From CAWIJJ01 sp963836405 (lineage in GTDB: Bacteria > Acidobacteriota > Terriglobia > Bryobacterales > Bryobacteraceae): DNA of 64,000 nt. Made by a program: the position numbers and the translations under genes. The notes under the pieces were generated by a model. It saw only the letters and a list, made by a program, of their open reading frames with translations, made no database searches and was not told the DNA's origin. The stretch covers positions 1 to 64,000 of the forward strand of contig CAWIJL010000020.1 in assembly GCA_963836405.1 (NCBI GenBank), in the 5' to 3' direction. Positions 44,290 through 53,250 of the stretch are shown here, one piece after another (position 1 is the first letter of the stretch; each line of letters starts with the position of its first letter).

Positions 44290-45945
44290 ATGCCGCGCGA
44301 GTTGCTGGTTCAATGTCCCGACGGACAGATGAGAACGGTGCCGCTTGCAGGTGAGCGGCTATCGGTAGGCCGCTCCAGCGCCGCCGAATTGTGCTTTCCC
44401 GAGGACGCGGGACTTTCCCGCCAGCACTTCGTGTTCGAATCGGACGGCGACGAGTGGACGGTGCACGACCTGGGAAGTAAGAACGGCACCTTCGTCAACA
44501 ACATTCCCCTGAAGGCGCGGCTGACGCTGAAGCCTGGCGACCGGATCACGGCGGGCCACCTGGTAGTGGTTTACGCCCCGACGTCTCAAAATGCCGAAGA
44601 CGGCGTGGTGGTATTCGAGGGCGGTCCGTCCTCACCCTCCACTTCTACCGTGGTGACGAGCCTGGAGGGAGCGCTTTCCAACCAGACGATGGCCTTCGAG
44701 CGGGCCGGTGCGAAAACCAGCGCTCCGATGCAGGCGCTGATCCGCGCCGGGCAGGAACTCTCCGAGAACCGGCCGCTGGACGACCTGTTCTCCACGATTC
44801 TCGGCCTGGCCATCGAAGCGGTCAACGCGCAGCGGGCAGTGCTGTTGCTTCAGGAAGGCGACGCGCTGGTACCCAAGGCGCATAAAGGCGAAGGGTTCCG
44901 GATCAGCACGGCGGTGCGCGACAAGGTGATGAAGGAACGCTGCTCGGTTCTGGTGCGGGATGCGCAGGTGGATAGCGAGTTCAAGGGCAGCAAGACGATC
45001 GTGGAGCAGCGGGTGCACAGCATGATGGCCGCGCCGCTTCAGACCAAGGACCGCATCATCGGGCTGATCTATGTGGATTCGCCGTTCGTGCTGCGCGAAT
45101 TCCAGAAAGACGACCTGGACCTGCTCACCGTGATGGCGAACGTGGCGGCGATCCGCATCGAAAACGCGCGTCTGGCTGAGGTCGAAGCGGCCGAGCGCAT
45201 TATGAAGCGCGATCTCTCGCAGGCAGCGGAAATTCAGCAGGGCATGCTGCCGGTGCAGGCGCCTCACGTGCGCGGCGCCGACCTGGCGGGGTACAACGCG
45301 GCCTGCCGCACGGTAGGCGGCGATTATTACGGTTTCTTCCAGTACAGCGACGAGCGCGTGGCACTGGCGCTCGGCGATGTTTCGGGAAAGGGGATGCCGG
45401 CGTCGCTGCTGATGATGGCGCTGCACGCGCGCGTGCAGGTGCTGGCGGAGGATCCGGGGGACCTGGGCGAGTTCATGATGCGGCTGAACAAAGCCACCTG
45501 CGCCAACTGTCCGAGCAACCGGTTCATTACCTTTTTCTTTTGCGTGCTGGATGCGGCGTCGGGTGAGCTCAAATTCGCAAACGCGGGACATAATCCGCCG
45601 ATTGTGCTGCGCGCGTCGGGCGAGGCGGAGATGCTGGAAGGCGGCGGCCCGGTGCTGGGCATTCTGGCAATCGCGCCGTACAGCCAGGCGGCGGCACGGC
45701 TCGAGCCGGGCGATATGCTGGTGTTGTACAGCGACGGCGTGACCGAGGCGACCAACTCCGAGTACGAAGAATACGGCGAGGAGCGGTTCATCGAAGTGCT
45801 GCGACAGAACCGCGACCAGCCCGCCGAGGAGATCGTGGCGGCGGTGACCCGGTCGCTCGCCGAGTTTACGGGGAGCGCGCCGCAGGCGGACGATATCACA
45901 CTGGTGGTAGCCAGGCGGCTGGCGCACGGCGTCCAGTTGCAGTAA
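44290..45945 (+). CDS. FHA-GAF-PP2C (SpoIIE-type) serine phosphatase
   Basis: 551 residues. FHA domain at about 20-95 (LSVGRSS..., LSRQHFVFE, GSKNGTFVNN) binds phosphothreonine. GAF domain at about 150-300 (AVLLLQEGD..., MMAAPLQTKDRIIGLIYVDSP) senses a small ligand. The PP2C/SpoIIE catalytic domain at about 320-545 has GGDYYGFF, LALGDVSGKGMPASLLM, NAGHNPP, LYSDGVTEA and APQADDITLVV with the metal Asp residues. Such proteins steer partner-switching circuits by dephosphorylating anti-anti-sigma proteins. No STAS or HATPase partner is adjacent. It starts 32 bases after pilD. Confidence 0.93.
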   Translation: MPRELLVQCPDGQMRTVPLAGERLSVGRSSAAELCFPEDAGLSRQHFVFESDGDEWTVHDLGSKNGTFVNNIPLKARLTLKPGDRITAGHLVVVYAPTSQNAEDGVVVFEGGPSSPSTSTVVTSLEGALSNQTMAFERAGAKTSAPMQALIRAGQELSENRPLDDLFSTILGLAIEAVNAQRAVLLLQEGDALVPKAHKGEGFRISTAVRDKVMKERCSVLVRDAQVDSEFKGSKTIVEQRVHSMMAAPLQTKDRIIGLIYVDSPFVLREFQKDDLDLLTVMANVAAIRIENARLAEVEAAERIMKRDLSQAAEIQQGMLPVQAPHVRGADLAGYNAACRTVGGDYYGFFQYSDERVALALGDVSGKGMPASLLMMALHARVQVLAEDPGDLGEFMMRLNKATCANCPSNRFITFFFCVLDAASGELKFANAGHNPPIVLRASGEAEMLEGGGPVLGILAIAPYSQAAARLEPGDMLVLYSDGVTEATNSEYEEYGEERFIEVLRQNRDQPAEEIVAAVTRSLAEFTGSAPQADDITLVVARRLAHGVQLQ

Positions 45946-45969
45946 CTTGCAATCAGAAGGAGAACCGGT

Positions 45970-47436
45970 ATGGGGAGCCGTTGGGCTTTGGGGGCAGTGC
46001 TCCTGATATGCGCGCCGGGGTTCGCCTGGCAGTTTCCGGGACAGTATCCGCCGGGCGGGCAGTATCCCCCCGGAGGGCAATATCCACCGGGGCAGTATCC
46101 ACCGGGGCAATATCCACCGGGGCAATATCCGCCGGGCGGGCAATATCCGCCGGGACAATATCCCGGCCAGTATCCGCCGAACACTTATCCGACGCGGCTG
46201 CCGGGAGGCGTGCCGGTGAACCTGCCGGTACCGGACATCCGGCTGCCGAAGAAGAATCCAAAAGAAAAAGCGGAAGACGCGAAAATCACGGTAGCGGCCG
46301 TGGACGGAGTGCTGCGGCGTTTGCGGGAGAAGGACCTGGTGCTGCAGGTGGGCGGCAAAACGCTGCTGCAATTCCGGCTGCTGGTCAAGACGCAGTTCCG
46401 CGATAAGGAAGGCGAGCCGGTACGCGATTCGCTGCTGCATCCCGGCGACCAGCTTTCGGTGCAGGTGAGTCCGGACGATGAAGAGACGGCGCTGCGCGTC
46501 ATCCTGACGCGAACGGGCAGCGAGAGCGACCGGGCGTCGGCCGAGTTGCCTTTCGACGATGAGACGGTGCGGGCGCCGCGAGCCGGCGACCTGGGAAAGC
46601 CCAAGAGCGTTGCCAGGGAAGGCTCGGGCGCGCCGGTGGAATTCGAACCGGATAACGGCTCCAGGCCGGCGGACAAGGCGAACGATCCGGAAGTGGAGAA
46701 GCTGCCCTCGGAGGCGGAGCGCAAGCCGCTGCCGCTGGTGGGCGACGAGCAGACGATTCGCGATGCCCGGGATGCCGCGGAGAATTTCACGTCCACCTTG
46801 CCCAGCTACATCGTGGAACAGGTGACGAGCCGTTATTTCAGCACCACAATTCCGGCACGCTGGGATCCGATCGACGTGGTGACGGCCGATCTGGCATACG
46901 TGGACGGCAAGGAAGACTACCGCAACCTGAAGATCAACGGAAGCCCTACCAGTCAGCCGCCGGAGCGCAGCGGCACGTGGTCGACCGGCGAGTTCTCGAC
47001 CACGCTGGAGGACCTGCTCTCACTGGCCACGAATGCGACATTCAAGCGGCGCGGCGAGGATCGCGTGCTGGGGCGACGGGCGGTGGTGTTCGACTATAAG
47101 GTGGACCAGCCGCACTCGCACTGGACGATGGTTTCGCCCGACGACCGGCGCATCCGCCCGGCATACGAGGGCGCGATCTGGATCGACGGCGAGACGCGGC
47201 GAGTGCTTCGGATCGAGCAGCGGACGGACGCGCTGCCGCAGGACTTCCCGTTCCGGAGCATGGAGTCGCTGCTCGAATACGGGTTCGTGACGATCGAAGG
47301 CAAGACGTACCTGCTGCCTTCCCGGGGCGAGAACTCGAGCTGCATGCGGGGCAGCGGCACGTGCACGCGAAACACCATCGAATTCAGGAATTACCGTAAG
47401 TTCACGGCGGATTCTTCCGTACGCTTCGATAAGTAG
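45970..47436 (+). CDS. Exported protein with Gln-Tyr-Pro-Pro-Gly repeats
   Basis: 488 residues. Signal peptide (residues 1-20, ending FAW). Residues about 21-75 are nine or so repeats of QYPPG or GQYPPG. A middle region (about 95-270) is charged, with an HPGDQLSVQVSPDDEETALRVIL segment. The C-terminal half (from RDAAENFTSTLPSYIVEQ) resembles secreted acidobacterial proteins of unknown function with an outer-membrane lipoprotein-sorting-like beta fold (GRRAVVFDYKV..., AIWIDGETRRVLRIEQ). Two Cys near the end (CMRGSGTC) may pair. Function unknown. Confidence 0.8.
   Translation: MGSRWALGAVLLICAPGFAWQFPGQYPPGGQYPPGGQYPPGQYPPGQYPPGQYPPGGQYPPGQYPGQYPPNTYPTRLPGGVPVNLPVPDIRLPKKNPKEKAEDAKITVAAVDGVLRRLREKDLVLQVGGKTLLQFRLLVKTQFRDKEGEPVRDSLLHPGDQLSVQVSPDDEETALRVILTRTGSESDRASAELPFDDETVRAPRAGDLGKPKSVAREGSGAPVEFEPDNGSRPADKANDPEVEKLPSEAERKPLPLVGDEQTIRDARDAAENFTSTLPSYIVEQVTSRYFSTTIPARWDPIDVVTADLAYVDGKEDYRNLKINGSPTSQPPERSGTWSTGEFSTTLEDLLSLATNATFKRRGEDRVLGRRAVVFDYKVDQPHSHWTMVSPDDRRIRPAYEGAIWIDGETRRVLRIEQRTDALPQDFPFRSMESLLEYGFVTIEGKTYLLPSRGENSSCMRGSGTCTRNTIEFRNYRKFTADSSVRFDK
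46036..46187 (+). repeat. Tandem repeats coding for QYPPG units
   Basis: In-frame 15- and 18-base units of the type CAATATCCACCGGGG or CAGTATCCGCCGGGCGGG recur about nine times. Three consecutive 15-base units are almost identical and differ at third positions. The units keep the frame, so the array is coding and not a CRISPR. Copy number may vary through slippage. Confidence 0.85.
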
Positions 47437-47466
47437 GGCCGGACTGAACCGGCAGATAATTCTGAG

Positions 47467-47775
47467 ATGGACGGATCAGTGTCCGCCGAAGATACGCGCC
47501 CGCTGCCGGAGCACCTGGCGAAGTCACGCGAAGCGCTCGACCTGGCAGCACGGACATCGCACTCTTTCTTCCTGGCGCCTCCGGAGATCGAGCTGCGGCC
47601 TGTGTCGATTGACTGCGAGAGCCGGCTTCCTTTGTGCCATGCGGCCTGCTGCCGTTTGCGGTTCGCTGTTTCGGTGGACGAAGTGAAGAGGGGGCTGCTC
47701 CAATGGGATCCCGCGCATCCGTTTGTGAATTTGCAGGATGGGCCGACCGGCGGGTACGTTCACGCTGACTTTTAA
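47467..47775 (+). pseudogene. Truncated YkgJ-type cysteine cluster protein
   Basis: 102 residues that look like the N-terminal half of a Fe-S/zinc-binding CxxxCC family protein: the conserved DCESRLPLCHAACCRLRFAVSVDEV block with Cys residues near 57-69, then LQWDPAHPF and GGYVHAD. Full members continue with a CTVYEHRPVPCR-like segment carrying further Cys, which is missing here. The stop at 47773 follows the Asp-Phe. An unrelated ORF takes over in another frame, so a deletion or insertion joint lies near 47760. A similar intact gene is 370 bases downstream. Confidence 0.6.
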
Positions 47776-48109
47776 CGGGCAGACCACGGGACGGTTTTCG
47801 TCGGTGGATGTGCTTCAGGCGGACAAGACGGAAGCAGGCGGAATTGCCGACACGACTATTGCAGAGACTAAGGCAAAAGACGCCCGGGAGCGTGTGAACA
47901 AAGTGGATGCCTTCACAATTAAGCAGGGAGTGACCAGGGACGATGTTCCTGCCATACGAGCCAACACGCCGCTTGTCCTGCACGGCTTCATCGCCACCGA
48001 TCCCAACTGGAATCCGGCATCGCTCCCCGTCGCGCAGCGGCTGGCGGTCAGTCTGGAGACCTGGTGCTGCTGGTGCAGGGATTGTAACGGATCGACGCTT
48101 AGAGTTTAG
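47738..48109 (+). other. Uncertain small ORF beyond the broken YkgJ gene
   Basis: An open frame of 123 codons begins inside the broken gene. Its centre (RFSSVDVLQADKTEAGGI to NKVDAFTIKQGVTRDDVPAI) looks protein-like, but the first part is shared with the truncated gene in another frame and the last part (CCWCRDCNG) looks random. I do not recognise it. It could be the tail of a gene that was joined here by deletion. If it is not coding, the 368 bases between 47776 and 48143 hold nothing that I can name. Confidence 0.25.
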
Positions 48110-48143
48110 GGCGCCGCAAGGCACGCGCTAAGCTGAAAGCGGG

Positions 48144-48650
48144 ATGCTTACCGACCTGGTGCAGATCCGGATTGCGGGCGAGAAGAAGCGCGACGAGAAC
48201 CTGCGCTTCCGGCGATGGATGAAGTCTCACGACCACTCGGACCGCATTCTGCGGCGCCTGGCGGAGGAGATTGAAGGGCAGATCGACTGCACGGAGTGCG
48301 CCAACTGCTGCAAGGTGGCGACGGTGAAACTCTCCGAGCGCGACGTGGACCGGCTGGCGAGGCACCTGCGCCTTTCGCGCGAGCGGTTTCTTACGGGCTA
48401 CTGCGCCGAGAGCGAGGAGGAAGGGCTCATTCTCAAGCGCAGCGAGGAGAGCGGGTGCGTCTTCCTGGACGGTAAAGAGTGCACGATCTACGAAGCACGG
48501 CCCGACATCTGCCAGCGGTTCCCGCACGTGGTGCGAGGCGAGGGTTCGATTGCCAGCCGCATGTGGCAGTTCGTGGACCGCGCGTGCTATTGCCCGATCG
48601 TCTACAACTCGCTCGAGGCGTTTAAGACGCATATGCGATTTCGGAAATAA
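48144..48650 (+). CDS. YkgJ-family cysteine cluster protein
   Basis: 168 residues. The family pattern is intact: CTECANCCKVATVKL (Cys near 50-56), then SGCVFLDGKECTIYEARPDICQRFPHV (Cys near 111, 119 and 130) and a last Cys-Tyr-Cys near 155. These Cys bind zinc or an iron-sulfur cluster. Relatives include FliB-like lysine methylases, but this short protein lacks the rest of that enzyme. The role is unknown. Its start follows a broken paralogue; trehalose genes come 41 bases later. Confidence 0.85.
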   Translation: MLTDLVQIRIAGEKKRDENLRFRRWMKSHDHSDRILRRLAEEIEGQIDCTECANCCKVATVKLSERDVDRLARHLRLSRERFLTGYCAESEEEGLILKRSEESGCVFLDGKECTIYEARPDICQRFPHVVRGEGSIASRMWQFVDRACYCPIVYNSLEAFKTHMRFRK

Positions 48651-48691
48651 ACGCAGCGAAGTTTCAGGCGGCCAGCCGCTATGATGGCAAC

Positions 48692-50935
48692 ATGGCGGAA
48701 AAGGCGCGCACCGGCGCAGCAGGGGCAGACAGGGGCGAAGGACGGCTTCTGGTTGTTTCCAATCGACTCCCGATGAAAATTCAGAATACGGCGTCGGGGT
48801 GGCGCGCGGAACACAGTTCCGGGGGCCTGGCAACCGCCATGAACCCGATTTTGCAGCGAAGCCGCGGCTTGTGGATCGGATGGCCCGGCAGTTCGGAGGA
48901 CATCGACAATCCGAAACGGCAGCAGATCATCGAGACCTGGGCCACGCGGAACCGGCTGATCGCGGTGGACCTGCCGCCGGCGATGGCGCACGATTTCTAC
49001 GAGGGCTACGCCAACCAGACGCTCTGGCCGTTATTTCATTACTTTCCCTCACGACTGGTTTTCGATCCCAAGGGCTGGGCGGCCTACGCGGCGGCCAACG
49101 AACGTTTCCGCGATGTCACCATCCGCAATTACCGGGAAGGCGACGTCATCTGGATTCACGACTACCAACTGATGTTATTGCCGAAACTTTTGCGCGAGGC
49201 GCTGCCTAATGCGCGCATCGGCTTTTTCCTGCATATTCCCTTCCCCTCGTCCGAAGTGTTCCGCATCGTTCCCGAGCGCGAACAACTGCTCGACGGACTG
49301 ATGGGGGCGGACCTTCTGGGATTCCAGACCTATTCGCACATGCAGCACTTCCGCACTTCCCTGCTGCGCGTCAGCGGCCGGGAGAGCAGTATCGACCAGG
49401 TGGACGTAGGGGGCCGCGTGGTGCGCGTTGCCGCCCTCCCCATCGCGATAGCGCCGGAAGAGTTCACCGGATTGTTGCGCAAGCCGGAGACCATGAAACA
49501 CATCGCCGACCTGGAGCGGCGATACAGCGGAAGGCGGGTTCTGCTGGGGGTGGACCGGCTGGATTACTCGAAGGGCATTCCCAACCGGCTGCGCGCCTAT
49601 CGCCGGCTGCTCGAGCGGGCGCCCCACCTGCACGAGAAAGTAGTCCTCATCCAGGTGGCAGTCCCTTCGCGGGAACAGGTCCTCACGTACGAAGCCCTGG
49701 GCCGCGAGGTGAACGAACTGGTGGGGGAAATCAACGGCCAGTTCGCAACCCCGGACTGGACACCGGTGGTTTATATCCGCCGCGGCATCCCCCGATCGCA
49801 ACTGGTGGCTTTGTACAACCGGGCCGATGTCGGCTGGGTGACTCCGCTGCGCGACGGCATGAACCTGGTTTCCAAGGAGTATGTGGCCTGCCAGGGGGGC
49901 AAGGACGGCATCCTGCTGCTGAGCGAATTCGCCGGCGCCGCCGAGGAGATGGGCGAGGCTTTCCTGGTGAACCCGCATGACGAGGAGCGGACCGCACAGG
50001 TCTTGCAAAACGCCCTGGAAACCGGCAGCGAGGACCGCCGGGCGCGAATCCGTGCCCTGCGCGAGCGGGTGGAGCGGAACAACGTATTCGTCTGGAGCGA
50101 ACGTTTTCTTTCGCTGCTTCGACGCTCCGGCGATGCCGGGGGACCATTTACCGCCGAACAGCCGCCGCCGCTCGACTTGGCGGCGATTACCGAAAGCTAC
50201 CGCCGGGCGGAGCGCCGTCTACTCCTGCTCGACTACGATGGCACCCTGGTTCCCTATTCGAGGCGTCCGCAAGACGGGAATCCCCCTCCGGAACTGGCGG
50301 CGCTGCTGGGCGAGTTGAGCGCGAACTCGCGGAATCGCGTCGTGGTGATTTCCGGCCGCCCGCGGTCGGACCTGAGCCGGTGGTTCAGCCATGTGCCGGA
50401 CCTGGTGCTGGTGGCTGAGAACGGCGCCATTATGCGTCCTCCCGGCTCGGCCGACTGGCGGCCGATGCGAACGATTTCATCGCGGGACTGGATGGACCGC
50501 GTGCGCCCCGTGCTGGAACACTTCGTGCTCCGCACCCCAGGCAGCTTCATCGAAGAGAAGGAATACTCGCTGGTGTGGCACTACCGGCAGTCTCCGCCGG
50601 AATTTGGAGAATGGCTGGCGCACGAACTCGTTGCATTGTTGGAGGGCATGCTGGCGGAAACGGAGCTGCGCGCCATACGGGGCCGCAAAATCGTGGAAGT
50701 CAAGCCACTGTGGATTCACCGCGGCACGGCGGCGGAGCGGTTTGCGAGTCCCGAGGGCCCCGGCGCCTTTCTATTTGCCGTGGGCGACGACCGCACGGAC
50801 GAAGATACCTTCGAAGCCCTGCCTGAAACCGCGTGGACAGTCCGGGTTGGCTCGGAGCGATCGCGCGCGCGCTTTTTCGTGCCCGACAGCAGCGATGTCG
50901 TGGAGCTGTTAAACCGCTTCGCGCAAGCCGGCTGA
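48692..50935 (+). CDS. otsA-otsB: Bifunctional trehalose-6-phosphate synthase/phosphatase
   Basis: 747 residues. Residues about 15-480 are an OtsA GT20 enzyme: LLVVSNRLPMK, WIGWPG, DVIWIHDYQLMLLPKLLRE, FFLHIPFPSSEVFR, GADLLGFQTYSH and GVDRLDYSKGIPNRL. Residues about 505-745 are an OtsB HAD phosphatase with the nucleophile motif LLDYDGTLV (Asp514, Asp516), VISGRPR, and AVGDDRTDEDTF. Together they make trehalose from UDP-glucose and glucose-6-phosphate through trehalose-6-phosphate, an osmolyte for dryness and salt. The fusion is common in Acidobacteria and eukaryotes; in E. coli the two are separate genes. Confidence 0.96.
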   Translation: MAEKARTGAAGADRGEGRLLVVSNRLPMKIQNTASGWRAEHSSGGLATAMNPILQRSRGLWIGWPGSSEDIDNPKRQQIIETWATRNRLIAVDLPPAMAHDFYEGYANQTLWPLFHYFPSRLVFDPKGWAAYAAANERFRDVTIRNYREGDVIWIHDYQLMLLPKLLREALPNARIGFFLHIPFPSSEVFRIVPEREQLLDGLMGADLLGFQTYSHMQHFRTSLLRVSGRESSIDQVDVGGRVVRVAALPIAIAPEEFTGLLRKPETMKHIADLERRYSGRRVLLGVDRLDYSKGIPNRLRAYRRLLERAPHLHEKVVLIQVAVPSREQVLTYEALGREVNELVGEINGQFATPDWTPVVYIRRGIPRSQLVALYNRADVGWVTPLRDGMNLVSKEYVACQGGKDGILLLSEFAGAAEEMGEAFLVNPHDEERTAQVLQNALETGSEDRRARIRALRERVERNNVFVWSERFLSLLRRSGDAGGPFTAEQPPPLDLAAITESYRRAERRLLLLDYDGTLVPYSRRPQDGNPPPELAALLGELSANSRNRVVVISGRPRSDLSRWFSHVPDLVLVAENGAIMRPPGSADWRPMRTISSRDWMDRVRPVLEHFVLRTPGSFIEEKEYSLVWHYRQSPPEFGEWLAHELVALLEGMLAETELRAIRGRKIVEVKPLWIHRGTAAERFASPEGPGAFLFAVGDDRTDEDTFEALPETAWTVRVGSERSRARFFVPDSSDVVELLNRFAQAG

Positions 50936-50945
50936 CCGGCCACAC

Positions 50946-51497
50946 TCAGGCCTTTGGCTCACCGCCAGCGGAGGGGCTTTGCGGCTGCTTGAACACGGCG
51001 AGTTTATCCCGGAATGCCGAGCGGATACGAATGAAATCCTCGTGTTCCAGTTGAAGTTCTCGCGAGATTTGGCGGATGGTGTGATTTTCCGTTTCCTCGA
51101 TGTTGTCGTCAGCCGCCGCCACCGCGAACAGGCAAGCTAACAGGTCGAGTTTCTGATCGCGGCTCGCCATCTTGTTGAACTCGCGGGTCACCAGGAAGTT
51201 CTCCGTGGCGCCGAACAACAGGTTTTGCGTTTTGGCCATCTGCACGACCAGGATCGCCTGCTCTTCCGGCAATCCGGCGGTTTGGGCCACGATACCCTCC
51301 ATCGCGTTGGTTTCCACCTCGCTAATGGAGAGATCGGCCCTGGCCACGCGGCTCAGAATGAAAGCGAACGCGGCAATGTAGCGTGCCTGCTCGGCGGGCA
51401 GGCCATCGAGCGCCGCGACAATTTTTCGAACAGTGGCCGTTTCCGCTCGAGGCGGCGACTGCTCCTCGGGAATTCCAAGGAAGCGGCGAATGGACAT
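50946..51497 (-). CDS. TerB-like protein
   Basis: 183 residues. An all-helical TerB-like domain spans residues about 30-165: AFILSRVARADLSISEVETNAMEGIV and LLACLFAVAAADDNIEETENHTIRQISRELQL, each with the acidic turn that in TerB binds metal. No signal peptide and no other ter genes (terC, terD, terZ) are near, so tellurite resistance cannot be assumed. It is convergent with the trehalose gene with 10 bases between the stops. Confidence 0.85.
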   Translation of the reverse strand: MSIRRFLGIPEEQSPPRAETATVRKIVAALDGLPAEQARYIAAFAFILSRVARADLSISEVETNAMEGIVAQTAGLPEEQAILVVQMAKTQNLLFGATENFLVTREFNKMASRDQKLDLLACLFAVAAADDNIEETENHTIRQISRELQLEHEDFIRIRSAFRDKLAVFKQPQSPSAGGEPKA

Positions 51498-51630
51498 ATT
51501 TTCAGTTTATGCCCGGCGATGCGGGCGAGCAGGGCCGGGCGGGTGGCGAACACTGCGTCGGTGTGTTGTACTACTGACTGGAACAGCCGTTGTGCCCGAC
51601 GGGGCATACGTGTAGAGAAAGGTGCAATTG

Positions 51631-52992
51631 ATGAAGAGGAAGCTTGGAGTAATATCGGTCCTTTTGACGGTGGCGGCATTTGCTCAGCCGCCGGCCGCAG
51701 CTCCGGGGCAGTCCGGACAAACACCGGCAACCGCTCCCGGGCGAGCGGCCGGCAGAGGGATGATGGGCGGCAGGGGCCCCGCTTTACGGTCCCCCGAAAT
51801 TTTGGACGACCAGAAAGTCACATTTCGGCTGAGAGCTCCCAACGCCACTGACGTCTCCCTCAATGGCGACTGGCCGCAAGGGCGCGGCATCAAGATGTCC
51901 AAAGACGAGGCAGGGGTCTGGTCGGCGACCGTCGGGCCACTGACGCCCGAGTTGTGGGCCTACACCTTCAGCGTCGACGGCGTCAGCCTTCTCGACTCGG
52001 CGAATGCCAACATCCTGCGCGACGGAACCCGATACTCGAATTTCCTGATTATCGACGGACCTCTTTCCGAGAATTACAACATTCAAGACGTGCCTCACGG
52101 CAATGTGAGCCAGGTCTGGTACGACTCGCCGACGCTGAGCAGCGCTACTCCGCGCCGCATGTATGTCTACACGCCGCCGGGATATGACAAGGGCACCGTG
52201 AAGTATCCGGTCCTGTATCTCCTGCACGGCGCGGGGGGCGACGAAGATGCCTGGAACAATATGGGCCGCGCCAGCGTGATCATGGACAACCTGATTGCCG
52301 CCAAAAAGGTGAAGCCGATGCTGGTGGTGATGACTAACGGCAACGCCAACCAGAAAATGGGGCCGGGGTACGGGGTTGTTCCGGGCCAGGCCGTGAGAAG
52401 CACCGGCAACCCCGGCGAGGTGGGAGTAGTGGGCGCGTTTACGGGCGGACGCGGCGCTGCGCCGGGCGCACCGGCAGCTCAGGGAGCGCCGGCGACTCCG
52501 GGCGCTCAAACCACTCCGCGCGCGCCGGCGACTCCGGGTGCGGCCGCGAACGCGGGCCGCGGCGGCGGCATGTTCGGCAGCGCTTTCCCCGAGAGCCTGG
52601 TCAAAGACGTCGTGCCCTACATCGAGAAGAACTATCGCGTGATCGCGAAGAAGGACAGCCGGGCAATCGCGGGCTTGTCCATGGGCGGGGGTCACACGCT
52701 CACGGCGACCAACGCGCATCCGGACGTGTTCAGCTACGTCGGCGTCTTCAGCATGGGTACATCGGCCGACGTCAGCGACAAACTGGCAGCCCTCAAGAAG
52801 GCGGGGGTGAAGTTCTATTATGTCGGCCACGGCAAAGACGACCCGGTGGTTCGCGTCGCACAGGGGCAGAACCTTGCGGCGCAGCTCGAAAAGGCCGGCA
52901 TCAATCACCATTACACGGAGAGCACCGGCGGCCACACCTGGGCCAACTGGCGCATCTATTTGGCCGAATTCACGCCATCGCTGTTTAAGTAG
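51631..52992 (+). CDS. Secreted esterase with N-terminal CBM48-like domain
   Basis: 453 residues from ATG 51631 (AGAAAGG upstream; GTG 51622 is an alternative). Signal peptide (KRKLGVISVLLTVAAFAQ). Residues about 55-140 form an E-set/CBM48-like domain (VTFRLRAPNATDVSLNGDW). Then an esterase-D/feruloyl-esterase alpha/beta hydrolase: YPVLYLLHGAGGDEDAW, nucleophile Ser350 in GLSMGGG, and the final His in TGGHTWANWR. A low-complexity Ala/Pro/Gly/Thr insert at about 272-312 splits the catalytic domain. It likely cuts ester links of plant cell-wall xylan or similar. Confidence 0.9.
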   Translation: MKRKLGVISVLLTVAAFAQPPAAAPGQSGQTPATAPGRAAGRGMMGGRGPALRSPEILDDQKVTFRLRAPNATDVSLNGDWPQGRGIKMSKDEAGVWSATVGPLTPELWAYTFSVDGVSLLDSANANILRDGTRYSNFLIIDGPLSENYNIQDVPHGNVSQVWYDSPTLSSATPRRMYVYTPPGYDKGTVKYPVLYLLHGAGGDEDAWNNMGRASVIMDNLIAAKKVKPMLVVMTNGNANQKMGPGYGVVPGQAVRSTGNPGEVGVVGAFTGGRGAAPGAPAAQGAPATPGAQTTPRAPATPGAAANAGRGGGMFGSAFPESLVKDVVPYIEKNYRVIAKKDSRAIAGLSMGGGHTLTATNAHPDVFSYVGVFSMGTSADVSDKLAALKKAGVKFYYVGHGKDDPVVRVAQGQNLAAQLEKAGINHHYTESTGGHTWANWRIYLAEFTPSLFK

Positions 52993-53080
52993 GGTGGAAG
53001 AAATCCAATGATCGGTCCGGCTCCGCGGTGCTGGAGCCGGATTTCCTGGAACGCTCGTTCCGGGAGGGCCTCTCGCCAAT

Positions 53081-53215
53081 TTACGCCTTCGCCACTTCCA
53101 GTTTCAATCCGAATTGGTCTTGCAGAGCCGCGAAGATTCCAGTGCCGGAAGGGTCGGGTGAGGATGGCCCGGCGTCGTGTGCGCCGGACTGCGCTGTTGG
53201 GAATGGGCTGGATGA
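53081..53215 (-). pseudogene. C-terminal remnant of a TIGR03435-like protein
   Basis: On the minus strand, the frame ending with TAA at 53081-53083 reads ...DAGPSSPDPSGTGIFAALQ then DQFGLKLEVAKA. The block IF(T/A)ALQ(E/D)QxGLKLE is the hallmark close to the end of TIGR03435 'soil-associated' proteins, which normally continue with PVEVLVIDxVE(R/K)P. Here a stop follows at once and no upstream domain is present. I regard it as a decayed fragment between the esterase and the toxin remnant. Confidence 0.5.
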
Positions 53216-53250
53216 GCGCAATCGACGATGCCATGAGATAAACTGCGGGC

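Noticed and set aside
46036..46187. CRISPR-like repeat array
   Set aside because: Units are 15-18 bases, contiguous with no spacers, and keep the reading frame of an exported protein.
50946..51497. Tellurite resistance operon
   Set aside because: Only a lone TerB-like gene is present; no terA, terC, terD, terE or terZ is near.
53004..53241. Small plus-strand ORFs between the esterase and the BrnT remnant
   Set aside because: They have random Arg/Ser-rich content and lie opposite the TIGR03435-like fragment.
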